From Ariolimax columbianus (taxonomy: Eukaryota; Mollusca; Gastropoda; Stylommatophora; Arionidae), in NCBI GenBank assembly GCA_036924085.1, contig JAVGWX010000009.1, positions 62,195,012 to 62,259,011 of the forward strand: a stretch of DNA of 64,000 nucleotides, in the 5' to 3' direction. The position numbers and the translations under genes were made by a program. The stretch's first letter is position 1. Each line of letters opens with the position of its first letter. Shown here piece after piece: positions 10,501-19,735 of this stretch. The notes under the pieces were generated by a model. That model was not told the origin of the DNA and did no database searches. It saw nothing but the letters and a program-made list of their open reading frames with translations.

Positions 10501-13500
10501 CACAAACATTCCAACAGTTGTTCGCTGAGTGTACTCAATCCGTCTGCTAGAAATTTCCGTTATAATAAAAGACTTCCCGCTTATAAACTCTTCTCCTCTT
10601 TCAACAAAACCCGCGCTTTTTTCTGTGCAGAAATGTTGCTCCTGGTTAATTCCCTTGTCGCTAGGCTGTGCGAGGTCGCTTGGTCGTCTTATTGATTCAT
10701 CAACCATTGGCCTTGGAATATCAGCACAATTATCGGTGCCTAAGTCTCGCTGTTGCCTCGAAGAATATCTGATTTTATCGGCATCCGAACCGTTTACAGG
10801 CGGCTGACTGACAATGCCGTGACCATCGTTTTCTGCTAGTTGGTTAAATACAAAACTGGTATCTGTTCTCTCTGAGCTTTCATTTGAACTTGAAGGTGGC
10901 AGTGAGCTCGATACGTTCTGAGTCATCTGTGCGTTTCTATGTAGAGAGCTGTCATTGCTATTCATACTATCGGCGATCCTATGTGCAGTAGCGACCACAG
11001 CCACTGCCATATCAGATGTTTCACAACACTCGGAAGGACTTGGATTGACACTGGTGCCTGGTTTAATAAACTTTTCCATGCCAGTGTTACTAACTGTAAT
11101 GTTAAGATCGGCCTCTGATGTGTGAAGAACAATTGAGTTCAGTCGCTGTCCATGTTGTTCGACACTACTGACTTCTCTGTCTGCTGGAACAATAGGCACA
11201 GACGAGCTGCCAACCAACAGGGTGTGTCTGTTTTCTGTCACAGCAATGCTCTTAGAATTACGAATGTCAACCCTGGTTGGCTGATTTGTTTCTGAATCAT
11301 CTAACGAAATTGTATTCTCTGAACTTAGTCCAACATTAAACTGTTCTCGGTCATCGGAACTGCTATTGCCACAACCGTGAACTGTGCCCGATGAATAATC
11401 GCTGGAGATTTGTCTACCTTCGTATTTAGAATGATTTCCCTTCAATACGGTGAGATGTGCAGCACTTTCAGAGAGCTCGTAATCGCTCGAGGTTCCTCTC
11501 TTGTGTGCAAGTGAATCTGCGTCTAACTGATTACTTTTGCCAGTCAAAAACGAAGTACCATCCCCATGGCTCGACTCAAACACCTGTGAGGCGAGCGCAG
11601 GTAAGCCAGCTGTAGTGTTGCTACAAAACTTGTCTGAGGTTTCCCAAGTATCCTGTAGTCTCCTCTCGCTAGAACTGCCTAATTCACCATACCCAGCCCA
11701 AGCCCCGTCGTGCTGCGACGGTTTGGTAATCCCGTCTTTTATGAGACAATCGGCTACCTCAACATGTGTAGATACCGTGACCTGCTCTGTGCCCAGGCTG
11801 CCCGTGAATTGCAGTGATGATGTTACGTCATTAAATGGTATATCAACATACCGAGATATCTCCGATGCGCTATTTATTTCTTCAGTATCAGCTGTTTCGC
11901 AGGAAATCTCAAAATAGCGGCAGGGGAAGCAATCGGATGTACATTTCCTGTTTTCTATTTGTCCACTGCAACTGAATTGCAGCCCCTCGGTTTGTGCAAC
12001 TATACCCAAAACGTCATCTTTCTCCTTAAAATTACTTCCTGCCTCTTCCAAATTTGAATGCACGTGCTCACGTGAGTGTGATACTGACTCATAACACTGC
12101 TCACTTAGTGGGGTTTCCCTGACTAGAGGATTTTCCCTTATACTTAAAACATACTGCGTAATTTCATCTCCCTCTTCCAAATGTGGAAGCAGATGCTCAC
12201 GTGGCTGTGATACGGACTCAAAACACTTTTCATTCTGTGGGGTTTCCCTGATGATCGAATTTCCCCCTACACTAATAACACATTGTGTATTGTCCTCTTG
12301 AACAATTGACGTGGGCGAGTGGACACATGCTGTGTTCACGGGACAAACGTTTTGTTTGCGTTCCTCCACTTCCGTCTCGTGATACGGATAGTACTCCAGT
12401 CTGTCAGATTCTATAAGCCCACGCGGCGGCTGAGGTCCCAGCGGCCCTTCACAGAGGCTAACTGTTGCTTGTCCCTCGTCACCTATCTGCTTCGCATACA
12501 TTGGGCTCTCCTCTGTTTGTGCTTCTTCTCTCGGCGAAAGAGTTGGTGATCTACTGAGTGACCGGCCTTGATGTGGGGATGTTTGAGAAAGCCGTCTGAG
12601 CTTTTCTCGCCCATGTTTGCCGGCGCTAATCAATGGGATGTTTACCGTGACAGGTTTAACGACTCGAATGTCCCGATGACAACTGGAAAGCTCGTCTCCG
12701 CTGTCCTGCACCCCTGGTTGGACTTGAACTTCCCGTCCCCTGAGATTGTATGCTGTCCACCACGCATTTCCTGTGTTACGCTCGCTAACGTGCTCGCTGT
12801 TTGCAACCAACTGTTGACCTTGGGAATTGTCAGCATCGCCGTGTACAGACGTGGAGCCCCGAGAATCCTCACAGTTCACACGCCCTGAAGTCAAGTTAAC
12901 ACGCTGCTGTCCGTCGTGTGTGCTGTAACCACTATCCGCATGTTCAGTGTCGGGGGTGTCTGTGTGGTTATGTAAACATGGGAACACGTTTCTCTTGGCA
13001 CTTGCGGGTTTATCAGAGTGCTTCTTCACCAGTTTGGTTTTACGCGGGACATTAGACGACACTGTTATATTGGATATATCTGAATAGTTGTCGTCTGAGC
13101 AGCTGCTGTTACAGCTGGAGTCCTCAAGCTTACATGAATGCCCCGTGCCTCTTTCTGCGTCGAACAACGTTCTTGCAGTTATAGACTTAATGACCTCAAC
13201 GCCTTCTCCAAAAGGGTCATCAGCATTCCAGCTGACAGTAGCTTGTAACTTTAATTCTTCCAGACCTCCTGGACTAACACGCGGGCTGGACTGAGCCAGT
13301 GGGGCTGAGGTTATAACCCTCTTGTCAGACACTTTGTTGGAGTGCCTAGAGTACTTCATTATTTCTCTATCGGGTATAGATACTCTCAGAACTTCCGAGC
13401 GAGCCTGGGGTGTGTCGCAATCCCACGATAAGCTTGACACTACGTCTCGTTTTCCCAACTCCAACTGCGAGAAAGGACTACTGTCAGAACTATGTGCGTC

Positions 13501-14172
13501 GCGATAAGACCTTTGTTGTCCCCCCTTTCTATTATGGGTGTTCTCGTCTAGATCGTTCTCGTGTAGAATGCCGAGAACTCTGTCGCCGATGCAGTCAGGT
13601 CCACTAAAATTATCGCTGTCACATTTATCTAACTCGCTGTCAATAGTTACCTCATAGAACGCGCTAGAACTATCAAACGAATGTTGGGACACGTTGTCGT
13701 CTTCTCCGCCGAAGGCTGACCCTTCTTCCGACTCTCCGAAAGACACGCCACTCTCTGAAGGCGTTACGTCTGGGAAGAAGGGTGCTTTGTGGTAGATGTC
13801 TTCACAGCTTCCAACTCGGCGTGATGCAGTCTCTCTAAAGGATTTGTCGAAAAGGTCCTCGTGGGATGTGTACACGTGAGAGGAGTTGATGTCATAGGCC
13901 GACTGACTTCTTGTGACTCGCGTCAGATAGTGGTTGGTTTTGGACGAGCATAAGTGAATCTTGTATGTTCTATGTGGCGACGGCGAGTGGTGAACATGAT
14001 ATGAGTTGATTACTCTCGCCGGGGAATTGTCGATGTAGACGATGCGCTGGCTAGGTTGGGATATACTTCTTTCAGATGTAAATTGACGCCTCCCAAGTTG
14101 GGGGGATGGCGCTGGTGACAGTGAATGGTAGCGTGGGAGGTATGGCGCGCTGCGGCTCATGCCTCTATCCAT
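7546..14172 (-). CDS. Very large Ser-rich, mostly disordered protein, 2208-codon single exon
   Basis: This is the only long open frame in the window and almost certainly a real gene. The ATG at 14170-14172 sits in ACCACCATGG, a near-perfect Kozak context, and no in-frame stop occurs for 2208 codons. Composition is rich in Ser, Thr, Asp, Glu and Asn with many short SS and DS runs, as in intrinsically disordered proteins. No signal peptide, membrane segment or catalytic motif is visible. The N-terminus (residues 1-90) is basic and Pro/Ser/His-rich. A 129-bp (43-residue) tandem duplication covers residues about 625-710, recognisable by paired RETP and ESVS/REH words. Residues about 1885-1990 look more ordered: a charged helix-like stretch (REEKVKQFEGILKEF), then a basic cluster near 1970-1983 (KKSHTKRRKGKK) that could be a nuclear signal or a nucleic-acid or phospholipid contact. 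Function is unknown. A scaffold or cytoskeletal role is only a guess. Further exons may follow at 7060-7296. Confidence 0.85.
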   Translation of the reverse strand: MDRGMSRSAPYLPRYHSLSPAPSPQLGRRQFTSERSISQPSQRIVYIDNSPARVINSYHVHHSPSPHRTYKIHLCSSKTNHYLTRVTRSQSAYDINSSHVYTSHEDLFDKSFRETASRRVGSCEDIYHKAPFFPDVTPSESGVSFGESEEGSAFGGEDDNVSQHSFDSSSAFYEVTIDSELDKCDSDNFSGPDCIGDRVLGILHENDLDENTHNRKGGQQRSYRDAHSSDSSPFSQLELGKRDVVSSLSWDCDTPQARSEVLRVSIPDREIMKYSRHSNKVSDKRVITSAPLAQSSPRVSPGGLEELKLQATVSWNADDPFGEGVEVIKSITARTLFDAERGTGHSCKLEDSSCNSSCSDDNYSDISNITVSSNVPRKTKLVKKHSDKPASAKRNVFPCLHNHTDTPDTEHADSGYSTHDGQQRVNLTSGRVNCEDSRGSTSVHGDADNSQGQQLVANSEHVSERNTGNAWWTAYNLRGREVQVQPGVQDSGDELSSCHRDIRVVKPVTVNIPLISAGKHGREKLRRLSQTSPHQGRSLSRSPTLSPREEAQTEESPMYAKQIGDEGQATVSLCEGPLGPQPPRGLIESDRLEYYPYHETEVEERKQNVCPVNTACVHSPTSIVQEDNTQCVISVGGNSIIRETPQNEKCFESVSQPREHLLPHLEEGDEITQYVLSIRENPLVRETPLSEQCYESVSHSREHVHSNLEEAGSNFKEKDDVLGIVAQTEGLQFSCSGQIENRKCTSDCFPCRYFEISCETADTEEINSASEISRYVDIPFNDVTSSLQFTGSLGTEQVTVSTHVEVADCLIKDGITKPSQHDGAWAGYGELGSSSERRLQDTWETSDKFCSNTTAGLPALASQVFESSHGDGTSFLTGKSNQLDADSLAHKRGTSSDYELSESAAHLTVLKGNHSKYEGRQISSDYSSGTVHGCGNSSSDDREQFNVGLSSENTISLDDSETNQPTRVDIRNSKSIAVTENRHTLLVGSSSVPIVPADREVSSVEQHGQRLNSIVLHTSEADLNITVSNTGMEKFIKPGTSVNPSPSECCETSDMAVAVVATAHRIADSMNSNDSSLHRNAQMTQNVSSSLPPSSSNESSERTDTSFVFNQLAENDGHGIVSQPPVNGSDADKIRYSSRQQRDLGTDNCADIPRPMVDESIRRPSDLAQPSDKGINQEQHFCTEKSAGFVERGEEFISGKSFIITEISSRRIEYTQRTTVGMFVPSKQREIHSSLRLTSGNSCEGVDIVINKPVTETVTPEDDYCTITTTTRNISYSESGKEHRVSTDNDSLDFELTTSCLPVLPTSTHPEPVIGQGIHVSLQSPVTTHVPTCSTSVLTSRLTAQQAAPGLPAPNETADNRNLDSTSTGQPHHRVSQSSNTCDVLVPGDDTFLADMRYNSPLDSLQTQLSMISKDPSRSRVNASNDGDQYQDHAEATSVLKQIVRGDTHDFTHFSNTSYGSAESEHFEDYSSVREGNVLVTDGLNNLSVAGVDSDAVSCAVRECYDNDYDYVTTDLPNVTKVFSRPQHHHLLKPGQFKSNNLWTLQEEAESPIDNVSPKLSRKLPQVTLTPDEDNCSRRPGTSPLSQHKTLTNVETWNLRNENTLCNRIQISECEQKTLVSDSSDFDESDGNYSSISTADSDSRRSNSFGREQTPLSEDESVAMVLKDGRMTYQDMGYASQNSQMYCQSTFYDPQKQEFDCFSIDGGKKFPISVMDTEDSHSNSSCEQGEMAGSHVHTFTSSLTFCVNDPDDKQTMNCLSPLDVLTMSLEQFSTTELGSEGWKSFTEDAQPDSEDVDIDTISTTTIQSSINDAVIDTSSSLHTSGLDLTRASTCISPTPTDCSEGFAYTCTGSAEIKKTSSYHYDLPAYTAKPTLIPILRNTAVVKQDRLREEKVKQFEGILKEFNKGICSIDVFPEFIFLRDKRNDCSDVSTSSSEDLYKTFTKEVSEKNQNHVCIVVEDENMNTFRFKRYLKKSHTKRRKGKKVLQFLSKLGCVSEGVKSPIGSPNQRMKWTGEDTLCYSTDSIASPRPIISNPVLISSTSFYHHGLVNLSPLTHVNNSRTHFSSNHSLDSMPSRADSAYSSISESLTGALNSPASQRVSRTSFRVPPTSSGSVSSVFCSGSTSGDWSFSDSVFSSSSEAAMGTPTFCDKDHYAHRLPSHACGPDSDVMSALSDVFDQLNFCEDEIDSALLNRVRYGHTKAVVCKK

Positions 14173-14180
14173 GGTGGTAG
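14164..14180 (-). promoter_or_regulatory. Kozak-type start context of the large gene
   Basis: On the minus strand the start reads CCTACCACCATGGATAG, with A at -3 and G at +4. A second in-frame ATG follows four codons later in a weaker context, so the first is preferred. Confidence 0.7.
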
Positions 14181-14190
14181 GTTATTTCAG

Positions 14191-14485
14191 TTGTAAGTTT
14201 AAATACGTAGTTAGTTGTGCTACTCTGGTAGTTTCTTTAAGTCTCTGGCTGTAAGTTTGAATACGTAGTTAGTTGTGCTACTCTGGTAGTTTCTTTAAGT
14301 CTCTGGCTGTAAGTTTAAATACGTAGTTAGTTGTGCTACTCTGGTAGTTTCTTCAAGTCTCTGGCTGTAAGTTTGAATACGTAGTTAGTTGTGCTACTCT
14401 GGTAGTTTCTTTAAGTCTTTGGCTGTAAATTCAAATACATAGTTGTTTGTGCTACTATTGAGGCTTCTTTCGGTATCTGACAGCC
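14191..14485. repeat. 58-bp tandem repeat directly upstream of the large gene
   Basis: Five units of 58 bp begin at 14193, 14251, 14309, 14367 and 14425, with words GTAGTTAGTTGTGCTACTC and TTTAAGTCTCTGGCTG. The unit farthest from the gene is the most diverged. The array starts about 20 bp upstream of the start codon, so it lies in the 5' untranslated region, a first intron edge or the promoter. Confidence 0.9.
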
Positions 14486-14849
14486 AGTTCAAATAAAAAC
14501 GATCAGGGTGTAGAAATCAACCATGGCATCTCAACGTAGTACTGAGTTATTAAACAGCGAAGCTTGTACAAGGTCATGGAGACGATCATGGCAGATGCCT
14601 GGCTGGACACGGCCAATCAAGGCATCATTAATCTTACATCAATATAGGTCATTGTCTTGCTCTTCCTGAAAGAAAAGGTCGTGGTGGTATAACAACATGA
14701 TTGTAAGGATATGCGTGCAAATATGTCTGATCTACATACGTTATAACGTAAACAACAGTCAGCGTGCAAACCGAAACTGAAAAAACTTTCACATGTGTAC
14801 TAGAGTGTCTGATTAGTTTATTGCTAGAGCACTTAAGGTTCAAATACTG
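14486..14849. other. Upstream region, no element recognised
   Basis: Any promoter of the minus-strand gene should lie here or farther right. I see no convincing TATA or initiator arrangement. Confidence 0.3.
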
Positions 14850-14945
14850 TTACCGGTACGCTCCATTAAGCAAAGCTGAAAATGTGTACCTGGCTTACTG
14901 CTAGGGAAAGAAAGGCAACGAGGAAGGGAACTGGTCACCTCACTT
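14850..14945 (+). repeat. SINE F tail fragment
   Basis: Contains the block AGCTGAAAATGTGTACCTGG followed by GGGAACTGGTCACCTCAC, which matches the body of the SINE F copy at 33022-33245 (AGCTGTAAATGGGTACCTGG, then GGGAACTGGCCACCCCAC). The head is missing. Confidence 0.6.
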
Positions 14946-15179
14946 CATAAACAAACGGTGGCCTTCTTCAATGAAGTCTCTAACACGTCATCCTCGATAG
15001 CAGTGTGTGTTACGAGGGTACCTTTATCAAGTACACTCGCATTTTCAAGATTACAGAACAGTATGGCCAAGTCAGACCACCAGGTCGTCGTGTTCGTTAC
15101 CTTGAGGTGATGGGGGAGGATTGCATCTATCAATGATCCCAAGAGCTATGCCATGGGAGACGAAAGCTTCCAGAAAGGT
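14946..15179. other. No gene recognised
   Basis: Short mixed-composition interval between a SINE tail and a LINE tail. Nothing is supported. Confidence 0.3.
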
Positions 15180-15412
15180 CGCCCGAATTGGACAAGTCAA
15201 TGGGAAAAGATCTGACTAAAAACTACCTAGAGTCAGAAACATTGACAACCTAACAAAAGAAAACGGTCTTAGGAAAGGAAAGGTCTCCAAAAGAACATCA
15301 ACTGGAGAGAGGCAGAAAGGGCAGCTCAAGATCGAACTTGCTGTAGGAGGGTTGTCAATGCCTTATGCTTCAAAAGGAGCGACAGCCGTTGATGATTATG
15401 ATGATGAAAGTC
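15180..15412 (+). mobile_element. LINE remnant, 3' terminus (TGA-tail family)
   Basis: The plus strand reads NWREAERAAQDRTCCRR then VVNALC, the signature end of a widespread non-LTR polyprotein in which (W)RELERAAQDR precedes W-R-x-V-V-x-x-L-C. It is followed by a GATGATTATGATGATG tail. The same terminus recurs at 58870-59200, and a related C-terminal end at 53449-53742. Upstream frames carry stops, so this is a degraded, 5'-truncated copy. Confidence 0.65.
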
Positions 15413-15544
15413 AAAGTTGTAAGTATCACAGCAGCCACTGCCGCCAGGGATGAAGAAGTTCTAGAAACGTCCCTGTACGAGACCTAAGCTATTTTGTGAA
15501 GTGAGATGGCCAGTTTAAGCTTTCGCCTTGCTTACTCCCCACTG

Positions 15545-15640
15545 TAAGTCTGATTCCCAAATAGAGCGAGTTAGATTGGAGCTTGATCTGACCCAGTACC
15601 TTTACTTGAAAGTCAAGCGCTCTAACCACTCTGCTACAAG
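15545..15640 (-). repeat. tRNA-derived SINE head
   Basis: The minus strand reads TAGCAGAGTGGTTAGAGCGC, a good RNA polymerase III box A, followed about 30 bp later by a degraded box B (CTGGGTCAGATC). The arms do not fold into a full cloverleaf, so this is a SINE relic rather than a tRNA gene. Confidence 0.5.
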
Positions 15641-15644
15641 AACA

Positions 15645-16740
15645 CTCTTAAATATAAGGCATATAAGAAACACTGGATAATGCAAAATAAGGTACACGAC
15701 TGACTACACTCTTTCTCTACTCCTCTGGACACCTTTCTCACAAACAAAAAACAACAAGAGACAGATAACACGACAAATAAATACACTTCTTCTATAAAGA
15801 TCCCTGCAGACTAAAGATTGGCTCCATTTTTATTCAGTATTCAAAGTTACACCAATAACGTGTGTGAATTTGTCTCCCGAGACCTGCCAAAATAGATAAT
15901 GCGGCTCCCTAGGATTTAATATGCTGGACACACCTGGTGTCATTGGGTTACTCTCACTGTCCACCACCAGAAGGGTCGCGCTATACCTGCACAGGATCAG
16001 TTGAAATGGAAACAGCTACTAGGAAGGACAAAGAACCAAAACGCACGTGAAACTCAGAAATGAGAGCCGTGAGCAGGAACAACACAAATAAGGTTGAAAA
16101 ACGCTCAACAAGAACAGACAGATCCAATACATGACCTCCCGACTGTATCCGGGGCTCGAATGGGGAGCAAAGGAAAGTAAAACTGTAACCTATCAGGCAT
16201 GTGGTAATAGGCGACTAAAAAGCCTGGACATGGAGGTTGCGTAAGTGTGCTGCCAGAAAGAAGAAAGAAAAAGCACGATGATTCCACAGACGACTCCCAT
16301 CATGTGTGCCCCGAATGTGGCAGGGTATGACGTTCCAGGATTGGTCTTTACAGCCATCAGAAAACACATTTCGCAGCAAGTCTGATGCTGTCGCCATCTT
16401 TGCTTGCGATGGGCAACTATTATTATTATTATTATGTAGATGCTATTTTCCAATAGAAAAATAAGACCTCTATACCCTATGGTAGAAGTTGAGCTACTGA
16501 TTGAACGATTTGCGTTTTAGCTCCAATTGAAGCATAGGGCCACCACAAGAGCTGGTCCCCTTACAGGAAGCCTGTCTCCGAGCATCTCAACAGCAATGAT
16601 GAAACTGTAAATTCCAAACAAAACCCTCTTTATTCGTCATTTACGATATGCTTGCAATTCTATTCTTTCCAACCCATATTGTATTCGAGGAGCTACTAAG
16701 TAAAGGTAAATGACAAACTAAGCTCCAATGACAGTTGGCG
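15645..16740. other. No gene recognised
   Basis: Overlapping minus-strand ORFs of 60-86 codons occur at 16105-16453, in three frames at once. None has a recognisable domain or start context. A short (TTA)n run lies at about 16422. Confidence 0.35.
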
Positions 16741-16744
16741 AGTA

Positions 16745-17003
16745 TTTTGTTGTTGTTTTGTTAGTGCCTTATTTATCTATTTCCCAAAGCGGGGTGTGCT
16801 TTGCACTGCGGTTTTTATTTTGCGCCTGTTGGCCCAGTGCATCTGACTTCGGCATGCATTTTATGTAAGGGTCTACTTCTTCCTGCATTTTCTAAGAGTT
16901 TGCTTTCCCCGGGTAACAGCCGGTGCTGTGATGGGGATCAAACCCAGCATCTTCGGGTTGTGAGCCGTGTCACTAAACCACTAGCCCACGCCGTCCCCGG
17001 CAA
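16745..17003 (-). repeat. SINE B, minus copy
   Basis: Reverse complement of the tRNA-derived SINE seen at 43108-43377 and 48931-49162. Box A reads GGCTAGTGGTTTAGTGACACGG and box B region GGTTTGATCCCC on the minus strand. The body carries the shared central block (about 16822-16870). Confidence 0.8.
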
Positions 17004-17058
17004 GTAGTAATAAAGAATAATGCAACATATAACATAACACAATTCCTAACTCATACCT

Positions 17059-17400
17059 TAATATGGGGACAAAGATGCAGCACAATGAATGAGCTGGCCG
17101 CGGCTAGCGTATACATAGCTGGCTGATTGCATAAGGATCAGCGAACCAGAGCTGATCAAGACCCTATTCCGCCTCCAAGTAGAGACACTGGAAACAGGCT
17201 GCACTAGTGCAGTCTGGCTAAGACAATAGGGATCGCAGTGGGAAGGCAAACCCGGTACTCAAAAAAGATAGATGAAATCGGATGTGTCGGTCGAATGGCA
17301 TAGATATGGCTGCCTTACTGTTAACTACGACACCACGTCCATTTCAGAATCAACGAAGAAGAAGAAGAAGAAGAAGAAGAAAAAGAAGAAGAAGAAGATA
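17059..17400 (+). repeat. Repeat C' (C subfamily) with (GAA)n tail
   Basis: The order of sequence words is that of repeat C (CAGGCTGCA, GTCTGGCTAAG, GGGATCG, AACCCGGTACTCAAAAAA, TCGGATGTGT), but the head and spacing differ. The 3' end is AACGAAGAAG passing into a GAA microsatellite at 17353-17400. Related copies lie at 21257, 37046, 37358, 46612, 48795 and 52622. Confidence 0.75.
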
Positions 17401-17654
17401 CAATGAATAAAATATCTTCACATGGACACCTTGATTAGCACCTGTCTATCCATATGTTTCCATTTTTTGGTGTCAGTGTCACAAACAAAGCAACAATTAC
17501 ATTCAATATAACTAGCTACTGTGACAAAGTCGAAGAGCAATAATAATTAACAACAAATAATGGAGCACAATTGCCAATTGATGCAATCATAAATTTGTCC
17601 ATGCACCTGGCTAGACCAAAATATATATTTTTTACAATGGATACCATAAGAAAT

Positions 17655-18330
17655 GATAACGATTTTATAATATGATAAACGACGCTCCCATGACAACGTC
17701 GAAACGTATGAGTAAAGAATTTAGCAAAGAATAATATGCAAACATGCTTACTAATTCGTTCAATATCTTAACGTGGGAATCTAGGTAGACCGTTATCTGT
17801 GTACCCCTTTCATGACGAATGTAAGACAAACTGATAACGATAATGTAATATGATAAACGACACTTCCATGACAACCTCGAAACGTATAAGTAAAGAATAT
17901 AGCAAAGAATAATACACAAACCTGCTTACTTATTAGTTCAATATCTTCCCGTTGGTACCTAGGTAGACCATTACCTATTTATCCCTTTCACGAGGAATGT
18001 AAAACAAACTGATTACGATATGATAAACGACGTTTCCATGGCAACGTTAAAGCGTATAGCTAAAGAATATCGCAAAGAACAATACGCAAACATGCTTACT
18101 AATTCGTTCAAAATCTTCACGTAGGTACCTAGGTAGACGATTATCTATTTATCCCTTTCACCAGGAACGTAATAAAAACGTATAACGATTATATAATATG
18201 ACAAATGACACTCGAACGACACAGTTGGAACGTATTAGCAAAAAATACAGCAAAGAATAATACACACACATGCTTACCGATGCGTTTAGATAGGTACCTA
18301 GGTACGTAGACACTGGTCTTATCTTTCCTT
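17655..18330. repeat. Tandem repeat of about 175 bp, four units
   Basis: Units begin with AATATGATAAACGAC followed by TTCCATGACAAC, at about 17670, 17846, 18020 and 18195. Each also holds GCAAAGAATAATAC, CATGCTTACT and ACCTAGGTAGAC. Units are 80-90 percent alike by eye, and the last is the most diverged. It resembles a short satellite of nucleosome-scale period. Confidence 0.85.
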
Positions 18331-18998
18331 TTCAAATTGAAAGTCATAAACAAGAATAGTGTATCTAGAGACTGTTCACTAGTAAACCTCCACAAGATTT
18401 AGTTACATATTACATTCCGTTATAGATAAAGAAGGAGCTAAGTAGATCAATGGCTCATTTACCCGGCAGTTCACCTCTGCCAGCCGGTCGTCAGTTCCGT
18501 TTCCAAGAACCCAGTACTACAAACAGAGTGCGCGATGGTCATAAAATACATATTTTGAACAGAAAAAAAAGTACAGAGAAAACTATAACCGTCGGCCGCT
18601 GTTGTAAACAAGGACACAAACGACTGCCGCCTGTTATGGTGTCGCAGCGCAAGGGAGCTAACAGAAATGTGCTAACCCGGAGCCGGTTGTCTTCCCGCCT
18701 AAGTGATGTCATAACAAGGGATTTCTTGGAGGATAATAAAGTTACGTGTTTTATTGAGGTCAGTGACCTCTTTGATGTTCCGTGCGTTAGCTGTCGATCA
18801 ACATGAAGCACTGAGCACTTATTCGTGTTGTCAGCCCAGCGTTAGTGGTACTTGATGACGAAACGGCAGTATAATAACACACACAACTGGCCCTTGATCC
18901 AACTGTTAACACTCTTACCCCCCCCCCCTCTCAAAATAAGCTGACAATAACCAACTGTTAACTTTTTGTTTGCGTTAGTACATATTCAAATTCTTCAA
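18331..18998. other. No supported gene; one 118-codon plus ORF
   Basis: An ATG-started frame (18450-18806) encodes a basic 118-residue sequence without recognisable domains. The opposite strand is open for 90 codons over the same bases, which argues against selection on either. A C-run lies at about 18919. Confidence 0.3.
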
Positions 18999-19230
18999 CA
19001 GGCTGTAGCAGGCAGACTGGCTAAGGAGAAGGGATCGAAGAAGGAATGCTAACCTGGTACTCAAAAAATGCTTGCTGAAGTCGGATGTGTTGGACCGAAA
19101 GGTGCAAATATCGTAGTCAAGCTGTAAAACTGCGACACAGCGCATTTCGTTCTTTGGACTACATTATGCTACTTAAGCCCTGTCAGTGTTTGGTAGTGGG
19201 AGATTGAGAATGAACGAAGCCAAGCCAAGC
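18999..19230 (+). repeat. Repeat C, 5'-truncated copy
   Basis: Starts within the element at CAGGCTGTAGCAGG and runs to GAATGAACGAAGCCAAGCC. The central block AAATGCTTGCTGAAGTCGG is intact. Confidence 0.8.
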
Positions 19231-19397
19231 CATATTCTCCTCCACTTTAAAGATCTTCACTCTTCTTTGCGCCAGTACATAGTCATATACTTTTCTACTT
19301 TCTTTGCGTCAGCATATGTTTATAATGTACATCTTTCTCTGCTGTTTGCCTCCGAATGCTTGTGTTTTATAGCCTTTGGACTTATTGTCTGTTCTTA

Positions 19398-19735
19398 GTC
19401 TTAGTCGACCTGTACTTCTACAGGGCATAAGCCCCAATGCAGGTCCCATCTCTGATGTGAGCTGGATGTAGCCAGGAAGAGGATTTGCTGCTTAGCTGGC
19501 TAGGCTCGATCAGATTATTACTCCACTATGGAGGGTGGTTAACTGATGTGCGAGTCCATCTTAATAGACACAAATACTAGAGCAAAGTAGATCCATAGCC
19601 TGGTAGGCGCCATCTATGTTGCTCTTAACAAATCACATAACCATACCGGGGTTATGCCATGTCACACAGTCAGTCTATGTGGGGCAGTGTTGCTACTCTT
19701 GTCCGTCATACACATAGAGCCCGGAAAACCACTCT
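19398..19735 (-). repeat. Dispersed repeat A, minus copy
   Basis: Begins TTAGTCGACCTGTACTTC, the reverse complement of the repeat A end, and continues through GGCGCCATCTATG to the complement of GACAAGAGTAGCAACACT. This is the only minus-strand copy of the five. Confidence 0.75.

Noticed and set aside
8375..13607. Plus-strand ORFs of 60-126 codons within the large gene
   Set aside because: Antisense shadows of the 2208-codon minus frame, with no independent features.
18450..18806. 118-codon plus-strand gene
   Set aside because: No recognisable domain or good start context, and the minus strand is open for 90 codons over the same region. Kept only as a note.
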